DNA from: Impatiens glandulifera
Taxonomy: Eukaryota > Streptophyta > Magnoliopsida > Ericales > Balsaminaceae
Reading direction: 5' to 3'
NCBI RefSeq assembly: GCF_907164915.1
Contig: NC_061866.1
Coordinates: 39,744,320-39,808,319, forward strand
Length of the DNA stretch: 64,000 nt
The position numbers were made by a program, and so were the translations under genes. The notes beneath the pieces were generated by a model that did not search any database, was not told the DNA's origin, and saw only the letters and a list, made by a program, of their open reading frames with translations. Positions 1 through 10,450 of the stretch are shown piece after piece (the stretch's first letter is position 1; each line of letters opens with the position of its first letter).

Positions 1-81
1 GAAATTAAAGCGGACAGGGCTGAAATGACACAGAAATTGGAGAATCTCGAACAGCAACTTGAATTGTTGAGGAGTCGATAG
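1..81 (+). pseudogene. C-terminal tail of a CACTA coiled-coil transposase ORF (first copy)
   Basis: Frame 1 reads a charged, heptad-like segment (EIKADRAEM...LELLRSR) ending at TAG 79-81. The 5' part is outside the window. The same sequence recurs at about 2255, where the codon equivalent to this TAG is CAG and reading continues into a poly-proline tail. That tail resembles the Pro-rich end of the Transposase_24-like ORF at 8030. This copy has therefore gained a premature stop, and it is a fragment of the same gene class rather than a separate gene. Confidence 0.6.
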
Positions 82-295
82 AATCAACCACCCCCTCCTC
101 CCCCCATCTAATAATTTCTAGATTATATCGTTTGATTAATTATGTGTTTTCTTTTCCGTACGAACGATGACATTTATATGTCTTTTGTTTTCATAATTAT
201 GAATTATTATTATTATCTTTGGTTTGGTTTTTAATATGTTGTTCATGAATTATTTTCTTTTGGTTTGTTTTTCGCCTTTTTCTTAAAACAACATT
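82..295. other. 3' flank between coding tail and palindrome array 1
   Basis: This AT-rich stretch begins with the former Pro-rich coding tail (82-120) and continues as a likely 3' UTR. It is repeated almost exactly at 2342-2540, as part of the tandem duplication. No other feature is visible. Confidence 0.5.
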
Positions 296-1660
296 GCCAA
301 AACCGAAGGTTTTCAACTAAACCTTTGGTTTTACCCTAGTTTAAAAAAATTCAAGTGTCAAAACCGAAGGTTTATTTGAAAACCTTCGATTTTGACACTT
401 GTTTAAAAAAACAGAAAAAATTCTAAGTGTTGAGAAGGGTCAAAACCGAAGGTTTATTTGAAATCCTTCGGTTTTGACCCTTGTTTAAAAAAATTGGAAA
501 AATTTCTAAGTGTTGGGAAGTGTAAAAACCGAAGGTTTTCAAATTAACCTTCGGTTTTGACCCTTGTTTAAAAAAATCGGAAAAATTTCTAAGTGTTGAG
601 AAGTGTAAAAACCGAAGGTTTATTTGAAAACTTTTGGTTTTGACCCTTCTTTAAAAAAATCAAAAAATTCTAAGTGTTCGGAAGTGTAAAAACCGAAGGT
701 TTTCAAATAAACCTTTGGTTTTGACTCTTGTTTAAAAAATTCGGAAAAATTTCTAAGTGTTGGGAAGTGTAAAAACCGAAGGTTTATTTGATAACCTTCG
801 GTTTGACCCTTGTTTAAAAAAATCAAAAAAAATGTAAGTGTTGGGAAGTGTAAAAACCGAAGGTTTTCAAATAAACCTCCGGTTTTGATCCATGTTTAAA
901 AAAATCAAAAAAAAATTCTAAGTGTTGGGAAGTGTAAAAATTGAAGGTTTCAAATAAACCTTCGGTTTTGACCCTTGTTTAAAATAATCGGAAAATTTTT
1001 TAAGTGTTGGGAAGTGTAAAAACCGAAGGTTTATTTGATAACCTTCGGTTTTGACCCTTGTTTAAAAAAATCAAAAAAAATTCTAAGTGTTGGGAAGTGT
1101 AAACACCGAAGGTTTTCAAATAAATCTTCGGTTTTGTTACTTATTTAAAAAAATCTAAAAAAATTCTAAGTGTTGGGAAGTGTAAAAACTGAAGGTTTTC
1201 AAATAAACCTTCGGTTTTGACCTTTGTTTAAAAAATCAGAAAGAATTCTAAGTGTTGGGGTAGTGTCAAAACCGAATGTTTATTTAACCTTTGGTTTTGA
1301 CCCTTTTTAATAAAATCGGAAAAAATTCTATGTTATGGGGTAGTGTAAAACTGAAAGTTTTCAAATAAATCTTCGGTTTTGACACTTGTTTAAAAAAATC
1401 ATAAATAATTATAAATGTTGGGAAGTGTAAAAACCGAAGGTTTATTTGAAAACATTCGGTTTTGACCCTTGTTTAAGAAATTCAGAAAAAATTCTAAGTG
1501 TTGGGGTAGTGTCAAAACCGAAGGTTTTCAAATAAACCTTCGGTTTTGACCCTTCCCAAAAACATTCGGTTTAAGGTCAGGACCGAGAGGTTTATTCAAA
1601 ACATTCGCAAATACTATTAAAACCGAAAGTTATACTATTAACTTTCGGGTTTATCACTTC
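296..1660. repeat. CACTA subterminal palindrome array 1
   Basis: About 16 units of 80-90 bp are present. Each has a near-perfect inverted repeat AACCGAAGGTTT...AAACCTTCGGTT around a short loop, followed by a conserved AT-rich spacer containing ctaagtgttgggaagtg. The loop occurs in two forms that are reverse complements of each other (ttttcaaataaa and tttatttgaaaa), and these frequently alternate between neighbours. The last units (1560-1660) change to AACCGAAAGTT palindromes. In known CACTA elements, subterminal repeats bind the transposase accessory protein; that role here is inferred. Confidence 0.85.
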
Positions 1661-1959
1661 CTAATTTGTTAAATTATTTTGTTTTTAAACTACTAATCTA
1701 GACTAGTAACTAATATAATCAATTGTGTGTTGTATTTTAAAAATTAATATTGTGTTTAATGTTAAAATGTTTATGATTGTGTTTGATTATATAGAGAAGT
1801 GTATATGAATGTTTATGTTTGATTATCTTATGAATGTGTGTAATGTTTGATCATATGGATTGTGCAATATTTTAAGGATATCAAATTAGTTAAATTAATG
1901 TTGTTCAAGGTCATTAGAAGGTGATAAACCAATTAATTTAACAATTTATGAATTGTTAA
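1661..1959. other. AT-rich spacer within CACTA block 1
   Basis: No ORF or palindrome is seen. The stretch is repeated at about 4170-4465 with few changes, which shows it belongs to the duplicated CACTA block. Confidence 0.5.
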
Positions 1960-2140
1960 TTCCGAAAGTTATATAATTAACTTTCAGAAATAACTATCAA
2001 AACCGAAAGTTAATGATATAACTTTCGGTTTTACCCTTCCCCTAAATACATACTGGTTAAGGTCAAGACCGAGAGTTTTATCTAAAACTTTCGGTTTTGA
2101 TAGTTATTTCCGAAAGTTAATGATATAACTTTCGGAATTA
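1960..2140. repeat. Short AACCGAAAGTT palindrome cluster
   Basis: Four or five hairpins of the type CCGAAAGTTATATAATTAACTTTCGG lie here, with shorter spacers than in array 1. They stop exactly where the frameshifted coding tail begins at 2142, so this cluster may sit at a rearrangement junction. Confidence 0.65.
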
Positions 2141-2141
2141 C

Positions 2142-2374
2142 CAGAATTTGCTAGCACAAACAGAAACTGCGACACGTGAGGAAGATGTGAGAAATATGAC
2201 GCTGGAAATGGAGCAAATCCGATTGATGGATGCAGAAAGAGCCAATTGCTGAATGAAATTAAAGCGGACAGGGCTGAAATGACAGAGAAATTGGAGAATC
2301 TCAAACAGCAATTTGAATTGTTGAGGAGTCGACAGAAACAACCACCCCCTCCTCCCCCATCTAATAATTTCTAG
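2142..2374 (+). pseudogene. C-terminal coiled-coil tail of CACTA transposase ORF (second copy, frameshifted)
   Basis: From 2142 the frame reads QNLLAQTETATREEDVRNM and on into LMDAERANC, then meets TGA. A one-base shift near 2243 restores the frame (LLNEIKADRAEM...), which runs through LRSRQKQ and a proline run to TAG 2372-2374. The content is rich in Glu, Arg and Gln with heptad spacing and ends in poly-Pro, like the end of the ORF at 7759-8030. It is read as a broken remnant of the Transposase_24-type protein. The stretch from 2255 duplicates position 1 onward. Confidence 0.65.
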
Positions 2375-2544
2375 ATTATATCGTTTGATTAATTATGTGT
2401 TTTCTTTTCCGTACGTACGATGACATTTTGATGTCTTTTGTTTTCATAATTATGAATTATTATTATTATCTTTGGTTTGGTTTTTAATATGTTGTTAATA
2501 AATTATTTTCTTTTGGTTTGCTTTTCGTCTTTTTTTTAAAACAG

Positions 2545-4170
2545 CATTGCCAAAACCGAAGGTTTTCAACTAAACCTTCGGTTTTGACCCTGGTTTAAAA
2601 AAGTCCAGGTGTCAAAACCGAAGGTTTATTTGAAAACCTTCGGTTTTGACACTTGTTTAAACAAATAGAAAAAATTCTAAGTGTTGGGAAGGGTCAAAAC
2701 CGAAAATTTATTTGAAATCCTTCGGTTTTGACCATTGTTTAAAAAAATCGGAAAAATTTCTAAGTGTTGGGAAGTGTAAAAACCGAAGGTTTTGAAATAA
2801 ACTTTCGGTTTTGACCCTTGTTCAAAAAAAATCAGAAAAATTTCTATGTGTTGAGAAGTATAAAAACCGAAGGTTTATTTGAAAACCTTCGGTTTTGACC
2901 CTTGTTTAAAAAAATCAAAAAAATTCTAAGTGTTGGGAAGTGTAAAAACCGAAGGTTTTCAAATAAACCTTCAGTTTTGACTCTTGTTTAAAAAAATCGG
3001 AAAATTTTCTAAGTGTTGGGAAGTGTAAAAACCGAATGTTTATTTGATAATCTTCGGTTTTGACCATTGTTTAAAAAAATCAAAAAAAATTCCAAGTGTT
3101 AGGAAGTGTAAAAACCGAAGGTTTTTAAATAAACCTCCGATTTTGTTCCTTGTTTAAAAAAATAAAAAAAAATTCTAAGTGTTGGGAAGTGTAAAAACCG
3201 AAGGTTTTCAAATAAACCTTCAGTTCATACATTTGTTTAAAAAAATCGAAAAATTTCTAAGTGTTGGGAAGTGTCAAAACCTAAGGTTTATTTGATAACC
3301 TTCGGTTTTGACCCTTGTTTAAAAAAATAAAAAAAAATTCTAAGTGTTGGGAAGTATAAAAACCAAAGGTTTTCAAATAAACCTTCGGTTTTGTTCCTTG
3401 TTTAAAAAAATCAAAAACAATTCTAAGTGTTGGGAAGTGTAAAAACCGAAGGTTATCGAATAAACCTTCGGTTTTGACCCTTGTTTAAAAAAATCGGAAA
3501 AATTTTTAAGTTGGGAAGTGTAAAAACCGAAGGTTTATTTGATAACCTTCGGTTTTGACCCTTGTTTAAAAAAATAAAAAAAATTTTAAGTGTTGGGAAG
3601 TGTAAAAACCGAAGGTTTTCAAATAAACCTTCGGTTTTGTTCCTTGTTTAAAAAAAATCAAAAAAAAATTATAAGTGTTGGGAAGTATAAAAACTGAAGG
3701 TTTTCAAATAAACCTTCGGTTTTGACCTTTGTTTAAAAAAATCAGAAAAAATTCTAAGTGTTGGGGTAGTGTCAAAAACTGAAGGTTTATTTGATAACCT
3801 TCGGTTTTGACCCTTGTTTAATAAAATCGGAAAAACATCTATGTTATGGGGTAGTGTAAAACTGAGAGTTTTCAAATAAACCTTCGGTTTTGACACTTGT
3901 TTAAAAAAATCAGAAATAATTCTAAGTGTTGGGAAGTGTAAAAACCGAAGGTTTATTTGAAAACCTTATGTTTTGACCATTGTTTAAAAAATTCGGAAAA
4001 AATTCTAAGTGTTGGGGTAGTGTCAAAACCGAAGGTTTTCAAATAAACCTTCGGTTTTGACCCTTCCCAAAAACATTCTATTTAAGGTCAGGACCGAGAG
4101 ATTTATTCAAAACTTTCGCAAATATTATCAAAACCGAAAGTTATACTATTAACTTTCGGGTTTACCACTT
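2545..4170. repeat. CACTA subterminal palindrome array 2
   Basis: The unit structure matches array 1: ACCGAAGGTTT hairpins with two reverse-complementary loop forms and the ctaagtgttgggaagtg spacer, in roughly 18-19 units. The array is about 250 bp longer than array 1, so units have been gained or lost since the block duplicated. The last hairpins (4130-4165) are AACCGAAAGTT type, as in array 1. Confidence 0.85.
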
Positions 4171-4469
4171 CCTAATTTGTTAAATTATTTTGTTTTTAAC
4201 CTACTAATCTAGACTCCTAACTAATAAAATCAATTTTGTGTTGTATTTTAAAAATTAATATTGTGTTTAATGTTAAAATGTTTATGATTGTGTTTGATTA
4301 TATAGAGAAGTGTATATGAATGTTTATGTTTGATTGTCTTATGAATGTGTGTAATGTTTGATCATATGGATTGTGCAATATTTTAAGGATATCAAATGTG
4401 TTAAATTAATGTTGTTCAAAGTCTTTAGAAGGTGATAAACCAATTAATTTAACAATTTGTGAATTTTTA
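4171..4469. other. AT-rich spacer within CACTA block 2
   Basis: This is the duplicate of 1661-1959. No ORF, hairpin or other feature is visible. Confidence 0.5.
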
Positions 4470-4690
4470 ATTCCGAAAGTTATATAATTAGCTTTTGGAA
4501 ATAACTATCAAAACCGAAAGTTTTATATAAAATTTTCCGAAATGACCCTTATCAAAACCGAAAGTTTTACATAAAACTTTTGGAAATGACCCTTATCAAA
4601 ACCGAAAGTTTTATATAAAACTTTCAGAATTGACACTTATCAAAACCGAAAGTTTTATATAAAACTTTCGGAAATGACCTATTAAAATAA
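4470..4690. repeat. AACCGAAAGTTTTATATAAAACTTTCGG hairpin cluster
   Basis: Five hairpins at a spacing of about 45 bp are separated by the short spacer aatgacccttatcaa. The spacing and arm sequence differ from arrays 1 and 2 and approach array 3. The cluster ends just before the pyrimidine-rich leader of the transposase gene. Confidence 0.75.
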
Positions 4691-4812
4691 AAAACCCCAA
4701 TCTTTTTTGTCTTCTTCTTTCCCCGATTTCTTTCTTCTCTCTTCCGTTTTCTCTTCCGCCGCCGCCCCATTTCTTCCAAAGACGCCGCCCTTCCGAAAAT
4801 AAAAAAAAACGT
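4691..4812 (+). other. Pyrimidine-rich leader before the CACTA transposase fragment
   Basis: A run of C/T-rich sequence with CCGCCGCCGCC lies directly before the point where DUF4218 coding begins. It looks like a plant 5' UTR. Because the normal TNP2 N-terminus is missing, the join near 4805 may be a deletion junction bringing leader and distal coding sequence together. This is inference. Confidence 0.35.
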
Positions 4813-6184
4813 TTTTGTAAATTCTTGAAAGATCTCAAGTTGCCTGATGGTTTTTGCTCAAATATCGGCGGTTGTGTAAATTTGGAAGAAAAAAAGATTT
4901 CGGGATTAAAGAGTCATGATTGTCACATTTTGTTGGAATATCTTAATCATTTAGCTACCCGTGGATTATTTCCAGATAATGTGTATGATGCGTTAGTAAA
5001 TTTGTCTCGGTTCTTTCGGTTGTTGTGCTTCAAAGAGTTGATTCAATAGGACCTCGAACAATTGTGCATGGATATTACATTTACACTTTGCAAATTTGAA
5101 ATGATTTTTCCGCCGTCAATCTTCGACATCATGATACATCTCCCGATTCACTTGTCATTTGAGTTTTGCTTGGGGGACCTGTTCAGTATCGATGGATGTA
5201 TCCGTTTGAACATTACATGTGTACAATGAAAATATATTTGCGGAATAATAACCACCCCGAAGCCTCTATAAGCGAGAGCTATCTTGTAAATGAGAGTATT
5301 AGTTTATGTGTTAGGTATATGGAGGAAGAAGAAAAAGAAAATGCACAAGCTGAAATCGCGAGCATTTCAATATTTGCATCGTTGGAAGACCTATCTAACG
5401 GAAAAATATACAACTTGGATTATATCGATCGAGTGACAGCTCATTCTTACATTTTGAAAAATTGCCCCGAAGTAGAACCTTTTTACATGTAAGATTCTAT
5501 GTTGTTGTTACTAATTAGCATTAAAGAGTATGCTATTTAATATTCGATCTATTTGTAGAGATTATATGCAATATTGCAATAACAACGAGTCCCATGGAGA
5601 AACGTTTGCAGCCTATTTCAAGCATCGAGTGAGTAAATTATAAACAATATATCCTAACTCTTTTTATTCATTTTAACAACTTCATTTCGGGTATATATAT
5701 AGGTCGCCCAATTAGCAGAATTTAACGACATATCAAGAGACCTCAAGATCTTAGGAGAAGGTCCAAGTATGTACTCGTTTATGTATGTTTGGTGTAAAGT
5801 AAACGGATACAAATTCTGTACAGAAAAACACAACGAAGGTTTGACCACTCAAAATACTGGGGTGGTTGTTGAGGGTACAACGGGTTTGAAACTATGTCAT
5901 TCTACGGAGTTTTAACGGATATAATCGAAGTGCAATACTTTTCTCACAAACGAGTTGTTTTATTCAAGTGTAAGTGATTTGATACACACTCGGGAGAACT
6001 AGGAGTGAAAGTGGATAAATATGGCTTCGTAAGTGTAAATGTGAACCGAATTTTGAAAACCCAAAGTCAAGACCCGTATATATTGGCGAGTCAAGCGAAA
6101 CAAGTATTCTACGCCCCTGATATGTCAGCCCGACCCGGTTGGAAGATTGTGACAAAAATAAAACCGCGGTTTACAAACATATAG
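4813..6184 (+). pseudogene. CACTA TNP2-type transposase, C-terminal part (DUF4218 + DUF4216), decayed
   Basis: The frame from about 4813 reads the DUF4218 signature (LPDGFCSNI, ISGLKSHDCHILL, then FPPSIFDIMIHLPIHL, LGGPVQYRWMYPFE). It is broken by TAG at 5047-5049 and a one-base shift near 5168. Two plausible GT-AG introns follow: 5489-5558, and 5639-5702 between FAAYFKHR and VAQLAEFND. DUF4216 occupies about 5868-6184 (FYGVLTDIIEVQY, VVLFKCK, DPYILASQAKQVFYAPD), with TGA where the family has Trp after FKCK. The upstream Transposase_21 domain is absent. The gene cannot encode an active transposase, and its place just upstream of the second CACTA gene fits En/Spm organisation. Confidence 0.8.
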
Positions 6185-6287
6185 TTCAGATTAATTAATT
6201 AGGTAGATTTATGTTTTTCACTTCATATTCGTTCTTATTACTACTTATTTCAATTATTCCCTCATTTATTAATGGTATGCATTAAGA

Positions 6288-8030
6288 ATGTCTAAAGGTA
6301 GTGAAGAACCTTGGTGGAGTATGAGGAAAACACCCAGCAAATTGTTAAAGCCATACCAGAACTTACTTGCCCAATTAGAGAACTTAAGGCTCCGAGGATC
6401 GTCTTCTAGAGACGAACCACCTATTGCTGTGGTCCCGATAGCTACTGCTCCCCCAACAGACGAGGATGTTGAGGCTACTGAGGCCGAAGTGTTTATAGAG
6501 AGTACGTTTACTGATATGGTGGATGACGATGAGGCTGAAGACAAGGGTCTCGAGGCGCCTAACGAGGAGGATGACGAGGAGGAGCACGGTTCCACTCCCG
6601 ACCCATCATTGATAGGTAACTTGTTTACAAATTAGTTATTGTTTGAATTGATTCACATATCTAATTATGAATTTGATAATTTTGAAGAATCTTCTGCCAG
6701 CAAGAGACGGGAGAAGAACAAGAATATTGCCCTGTCTAAGAGGGTAGCGGGGACAAGGATTCCTCTTACTTTTAGAGAGGTAGATGGGAGGCCAGGCGGT
6801 GCTGACGTGGGAAGAACACGGTGGTCTAGACATGTGGGGTCGATTATCTAGGACCCCGTAGCCGTCTCACACCGTCTTCTAAAGTGGAAGGCATTAAGTG
6901 CGGACCAATTGGATTCACTTTGGATTGCTATCAAGATAATAATTATTACTTAATTATACATTATTCATTAAATAATTATTTTTAACATTTGAATGTTTTT
7001 TTTTCAGGATCCGTTCGAAGCTACTAATGGTTCTATTGATTCATTTCGAAAGACCGGATTGAGACACGCCAAGCAGATATGGGATAGATGGTGGTCGGAT
7101 TTGAACATGGCATATATCCGCGTCCACAAAGGAGATGAGGCGGCGGTACTGGCTAATCCTCCACCAGACTACGATCGAGATGATTGGGAGTTTGTGTGTC
7201 GCAACCATTTCTTCACAGAAAAATTTAAGGTACGGTTTCTTAATTCAAATAAAAGTTGATATTAATTAATCTAACTTCATTTTTTATTTCAAATACAGCA
7301 AAACAGTCGTACAAATATAATTAACAGGAAGAAGCTAAAATTCCCACATCATACGGGAAGTAGACTGTTTGCACAAATTGAAGAAGAGTTGGTAAGTACA
7401 TTATTTGTAATAACTTAATCTAAAGATTGTTATTAATTATATAAATCATTTATTTCAACATGCGATTGAAATGGGATGGGCACCGTCTGTCATTAAAGTA
7501 TTCAAGAGGACCCGTACCCCAAAATCGACAAAAGAAAACCCAACACTCGTCCCGGACGAACACGTGTAAGAGAAAATTGTAAGTGAATTGAATATGCCTA
7601 GTTTTTTATTATAGAAATGATATTTTATTTCAATTGTGCAGGTTGAGATGGAGGAGGTTCTTAGTAACGAACCTGGAATATCTGATTTTGAATTGACGGA
7701 GAGGGTGTTCGAACAATAAAAACACGGGGGAGTGTTCAGAATGGGATCAAGCGTCCGCCCACACACTTTCGTGAGGATCGTCGAAGTGGAAACAGTTCAC
7801 AACAAAACAATGAGCGATTGTATGAAGAGAATCAAAGAATGGCGCTCAAGCAGGAGGAACTGGAGAAGATGGATGAAGAAAGAATGCGCATAATTCAAGA
7901 AATACAAGCGGAAAAAGAAGAAATTGTGACAAGAATGGAGAGGGAGAAGTTAAAAATGAATGCAAGAATGGAGAGAATCGAATTGTATATAAGGCAACAA
8001 CAATCACCACCTCCTCCCCCCACAAGCTAA
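6288..8030 (+). pseudogene. CACTA accessory protein, Transposase_24 (Ptta/En/Spm) type, multi-exon and broken
   Basis: The first exon starts at ATG 6288 (MSKGSEEPWWSM) and encodes an acidic segment ending near 6617 at a GT donor. Later exons encode a basic segment (about 6689-6935, with TAG at 6849-6851), then the family core DPFEATNGSIDSFRKTG...KQIWDRWWSDL (7009-7229, donor GTACGG), then SRTNIINRKKLKFPHHTGS (7299-7392, donor GTAAGT). After that come MGWAPSVIKVFKRTRTPK and a charged coiled coil with a Pro-rich tail ending at TAA 8030 (frame open from about 7759). In-frame stops occur at 7567-7569 and 7717-7719. Known relatives are plant Ptta/En/Spm proteins; DNA binding to the subterminal repeats is inferred. 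Confidence 0.75.
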
Positions 8031-8254
8031 TTCTAGTACGTTTTCATTGGTTGTTTCGATTGAAAACATGTTTTCATTAGTAGTTGTTTCTATTTCAATT
8101 TATAACAGATTGTTCGGATGATTAGTTTGGTTGCGAATTTTGTAATGATAATGATCATTTAATGTATGTGTCATTTCTTTTATTATTGATATATTGGTTT
8201 GTCTGAACAAGTTTTGGTTGCGAGCAAAATAATCAGCATATTTTTAAACTTTAT
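8031..8254 (+). other. Likely 3' UTR of the CACTA accessory gene
   Basis: AT/GT-rich sequence with no ORF between the TAA at 8030 and the first hairpin of array 3. It holds nothing else that I can identify. Confidence 0.4.
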
Positions 8255-8958
8255 AGGAAAAAACCGAAAGTAATATTGAAATCTTTCGATTTTTCTTCAA
8301 ATGGAAAAATCGAGAGTTATATGAAAACTTTCGATTTTTCCATTTGAAGAAAACCGAGAGTTAATTAGAAAACTTTCGGTTTTTCCCGTAGGAGTATAAC
8401 CGACAGTTTTCTAATTAACTCTCGGTTTTTACATTTAAGGAAAACCGAGAGTTAATTAGAAAATTTCCGGTTTTTCCCTCATGAGTAAAACCGAAAGTTT
8501 ACTAATTAACTCTCGGTTTTACAATTGAAGAAAACCGAGAGTTAATTAGAAAACTCTCGGTTTTACTCCTACGGGCAAAACCGAAAGTTTTCTAATTAAC
8601 TCTAGGTTTTACAATTGAAGAAAACCGAGAGATAATTAGAAAACTCTCGGTTTTACTCCTACAGGGAAAACCAAAAGTTTTCTAATTAACTCTCGGTTTT
8701 CCATTTCATGAAACTCGAGAGTTAATTGGAAAACCTTCGGGTTTTCCCTTAGGAGTAAAACCGAAAGTTTTTCAATTAACTTTCGGTTTTACTCTAGGGT
8801 ATCTAGACCGAAAACTATACGATATCTCTCGGTAAACGTCCAATTGTTTTTAACGAAAAAGTCAATACCGAGAGATGGCGAGAGTTACCAAAACTTTCGG
8901 TAATGTGTCTATACCGAAAAGTTATAGGGTCAAAACCGAGAGTTTTTACTCTCGTTTT
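8255..8958. repeat. CACTA right subterminal palindrome array 3 (strictly alternating hairpins)
   Basis: About ten hairpins at roughly 45-bp spacing. Two forms, GAGAGTTAATTAGAAAACTTTC and its exact reverse complement, alternate one after the other from about 8345 to 8790. The spacers also alternate: cccgtaggagta faces tactcctacggg. The array is thus inverted at both the hairpin and the dimer level. More degenerate hairpins (8800-8958) lead to the terminus. The position and density are those of a CACTA subterminal region. Confidence 0.85.
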
Positions 8959-8979
8959 TAACTCCTTTTTTCACCAGTG
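8959..8979. repeat. Right terminal inverted repeat of the CACTA element
   Basis: The sequence ends ctttttttcaccagtg at 8979. Its reverse complement starts CACTGGTGAAAAAA, a CACTG-type CACTA terminus. The palindrome array stops just inside it and unrelated sequence starts right after. The 3-bp target duplication would begin at 8980 (gaa), but the left end is not in the window to confirm it. Confidence 0.7.
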
Positions 8980-9830
8980 GAATTTCAAACAAATTCGAAT
9001 TCAAATACGGTTTTCGAATTAGTTTTCAAGTTGGAATTTCAGCTTGAAAACCAAACCGAAAACCGAATTTATTTTTTATCATATATTTTATTATATATTA
9101 TATATAATAATTCATCAATCATCTTATCTATATTCTCTAACTCTAATTCAGCCCGTCAACCTCATTTATATTATATAAACCTTATTCCTTAGCCGCTCAC
9201 CTCATATATATTCTCTAACCCAATTTTTAGTCGTCCACCTCATCTATATTCTCTAAACCCAATTTTTAGTCGTCCACCTCATATATATTCTCTAAATCTA
9301 ATCAAATAATCTCTCTAGTATCAAATAATCTCTTTAGCCTCCCTCATCTCTATTTTCTTAACCTAATCCTCCAAGCGTCACCCCTTCCCTCATCTCTATC
9401 TATTCTTTTAACATAGTCATCACTTCCCTCTTTCATCCTTATTCTCATATAAATGAGCTTTCATAAATCATCAGTCGTCCACCTAAAAAATGAGACTATT
9501 AATCTAATCTCGTTATATTTGTATCTGAAGCTTCGATCTATCTAATCTCATTATTTCTAGAATTTCTTCTTTGTCACAACTTTAAGTCTTGATTTATTTT
9601 GAATTAGAATAATTTGAATTCAAGATTTGGTAATAAAAGAAAAAAATCAAATTAAATTCGGTTCGAATAAATTGAATTCTAACCAAATATCATATTCGAA
9701 TTTGGTTCGATTTTATTAAAATTTAGTCGATTTTGGTTCGATTTTCGAATTAGCTAAAAAAATAAATATTCAATGAAATCGAATGGAGGAATTCGAATAA
9801 CTCGAAAACTGAACCGATGAACACCCCTAG
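8980..9830. mobile_element. Left-truncated MITE-like repeat interrupted by the CACTA element
   Basis: The segment is rich in complementary TTCGAAT/ATTCGAA and GAACCGAA/TTCGGTTC motifs at both ends. It finishes with tgaacacccctag at 9818-9830; the reverse complement CTAGGGGTGTTCA resembles hAT-type MITE termini. The matching left tip is missing, as expected if the CACTA element inserted at 8979/8980. It contains three imperfect 46-bp direct repeats at about 9190-9300. The family assignment is uncertain. Confidence 0.4.
9190..9300. repeat. Imperfect tandem repeat, about 46 bp x 2.5
   Basis: The phrase cctcatctatattctctaa followed by cccaatttttagtcgtccac occurs in succession with small changes. 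It is non-coding, inside the MITE-like repeat. Confidence 0.6.
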
Positions 9831-9839
9831 CTTTATCTT

Positions 9840-10290
9840 TAAACAAAAATTTTAAGTTATCATGTTTATGTTAAATATTAATCGTATCTAAATAAGTAAT
9901 ATTTTTATTTGCCATTGCCCATATCATGACTTAGGTTATTTTGATGAAGTATATTTTTTTCCTTAGCATGGTAAGGTTTATATATTATTGAATTGGAATC
10001 CTCTTCTTGGTTTCTCGGATATCATAGCTAGTTATTTGATTTTGGTTTGGAAAACCCATTCGAAGTATCCTCTCATGTATTTGGTTTCCATTATTATTAT
10101 TTTAGTAATTTGCATTAGGTTTTTGGCATGCATGTAAAGCAAGGCTATCTTCTTTGACTTGAATTTGATTTTTTTTTTAAATTATTTCCAACAATGGAGA
10201 ATGTACTAGCTTGTTTGTTTGTATTATTTTATTTTATTTATTTATCTATGAAAATATCAAATATAGGCTATTCTACGTTAACTAGTTCAC
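9840..10290. repeat. Diverged, insertion-free relative of the F-box upstream region
   Basis: Parts of this stretch align with 10500-10740: the run around atgacttaggttattttgat, and ggaaaacccattcgaagtat. The continuation, catgcatgtaaagcaaggct then atcttctttgactt, aligns with 21121-21160, the sequence on the far side of the foldback and copia insertions. It continues weakly to aaatataggctattctac, matching gaatataggcttataaaa at 21288. It therefore looks like an older copy of the unit's left flank that never received the 10-kb insertion. No F-box coding sequence follows it. Confidence 0.6.
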
Positions 10291-10427
10291 TCCTATCAAT
10301 GTTGTCTATTTACTTTTTATTCTATTTTGTTTATATATCTATATTGTTCTTGATTAAGAAAATATTCTGTAACCACTATCACTCTTATATAAAGTATTGT
10401 TAGTTCATCTCTTTTTTGAAATAGAAT

Positions 10428-10450
10428 ATATATATATATATATATATTAG
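10428..10450. repeat. (AT)n microsatellite at the left edge of the triplicated segment
   Basis: About eleven AT dinucleotides sit right before tttgtcgaagg, the first sequence shared by all three units. The left breakpoint of the tandem duplication is therefore at or inside this simple repeat. Confidence 0.75.

Larger units (their letters stand above)
1..8979 (+). mobile_element. CACTA (En/Spm) transposon, rearranged, left end outside the window
   Basis: The block holds decayed CACTA proteins in the expected order: DUF4218, DUF4216, then a Transposase_24-like protein. It also holds dense subterminal palindrome arrays and a right terminus reading ttcaccagtg, whose reverse complement CACTGGTGAA is a CACTG-type terminal inverted repeat. 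Two tandem blocks (about 1-2250 and 2255-4690), each starting with the tail of a coiled-coil transposase ORF and followed by a palindrome array, lie upstream of the main genes. The TNP2 catalytic part (Transposase_21) is absent, so the element is internally deleted as well as duplicated. The left terminus was not found in the window. Confidence 0.8.

Noticed and set aside
296..4170. Regular palindromic repeats suggesting a CRISPR array
   Set aside because: The spacers between hairpins are conserved rather than unique, there are no cas genes, and the context is a plant CACTA transposon.
8977..9192. 71-codon ORF starting at the CACTA edge
   Set aside because: It spans the junction of CACTA and a MITE-like repeat and has low-complexity Asn/Phe content.
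10194..10403. 69-codon hydrophobic ORF that looks like a small membrane protein
   Set aside because: The sequence is extremely T-rich, and such ORFs arise by chance. It lies in a diverged copy of a non-coding flank and has no relative in the other units.
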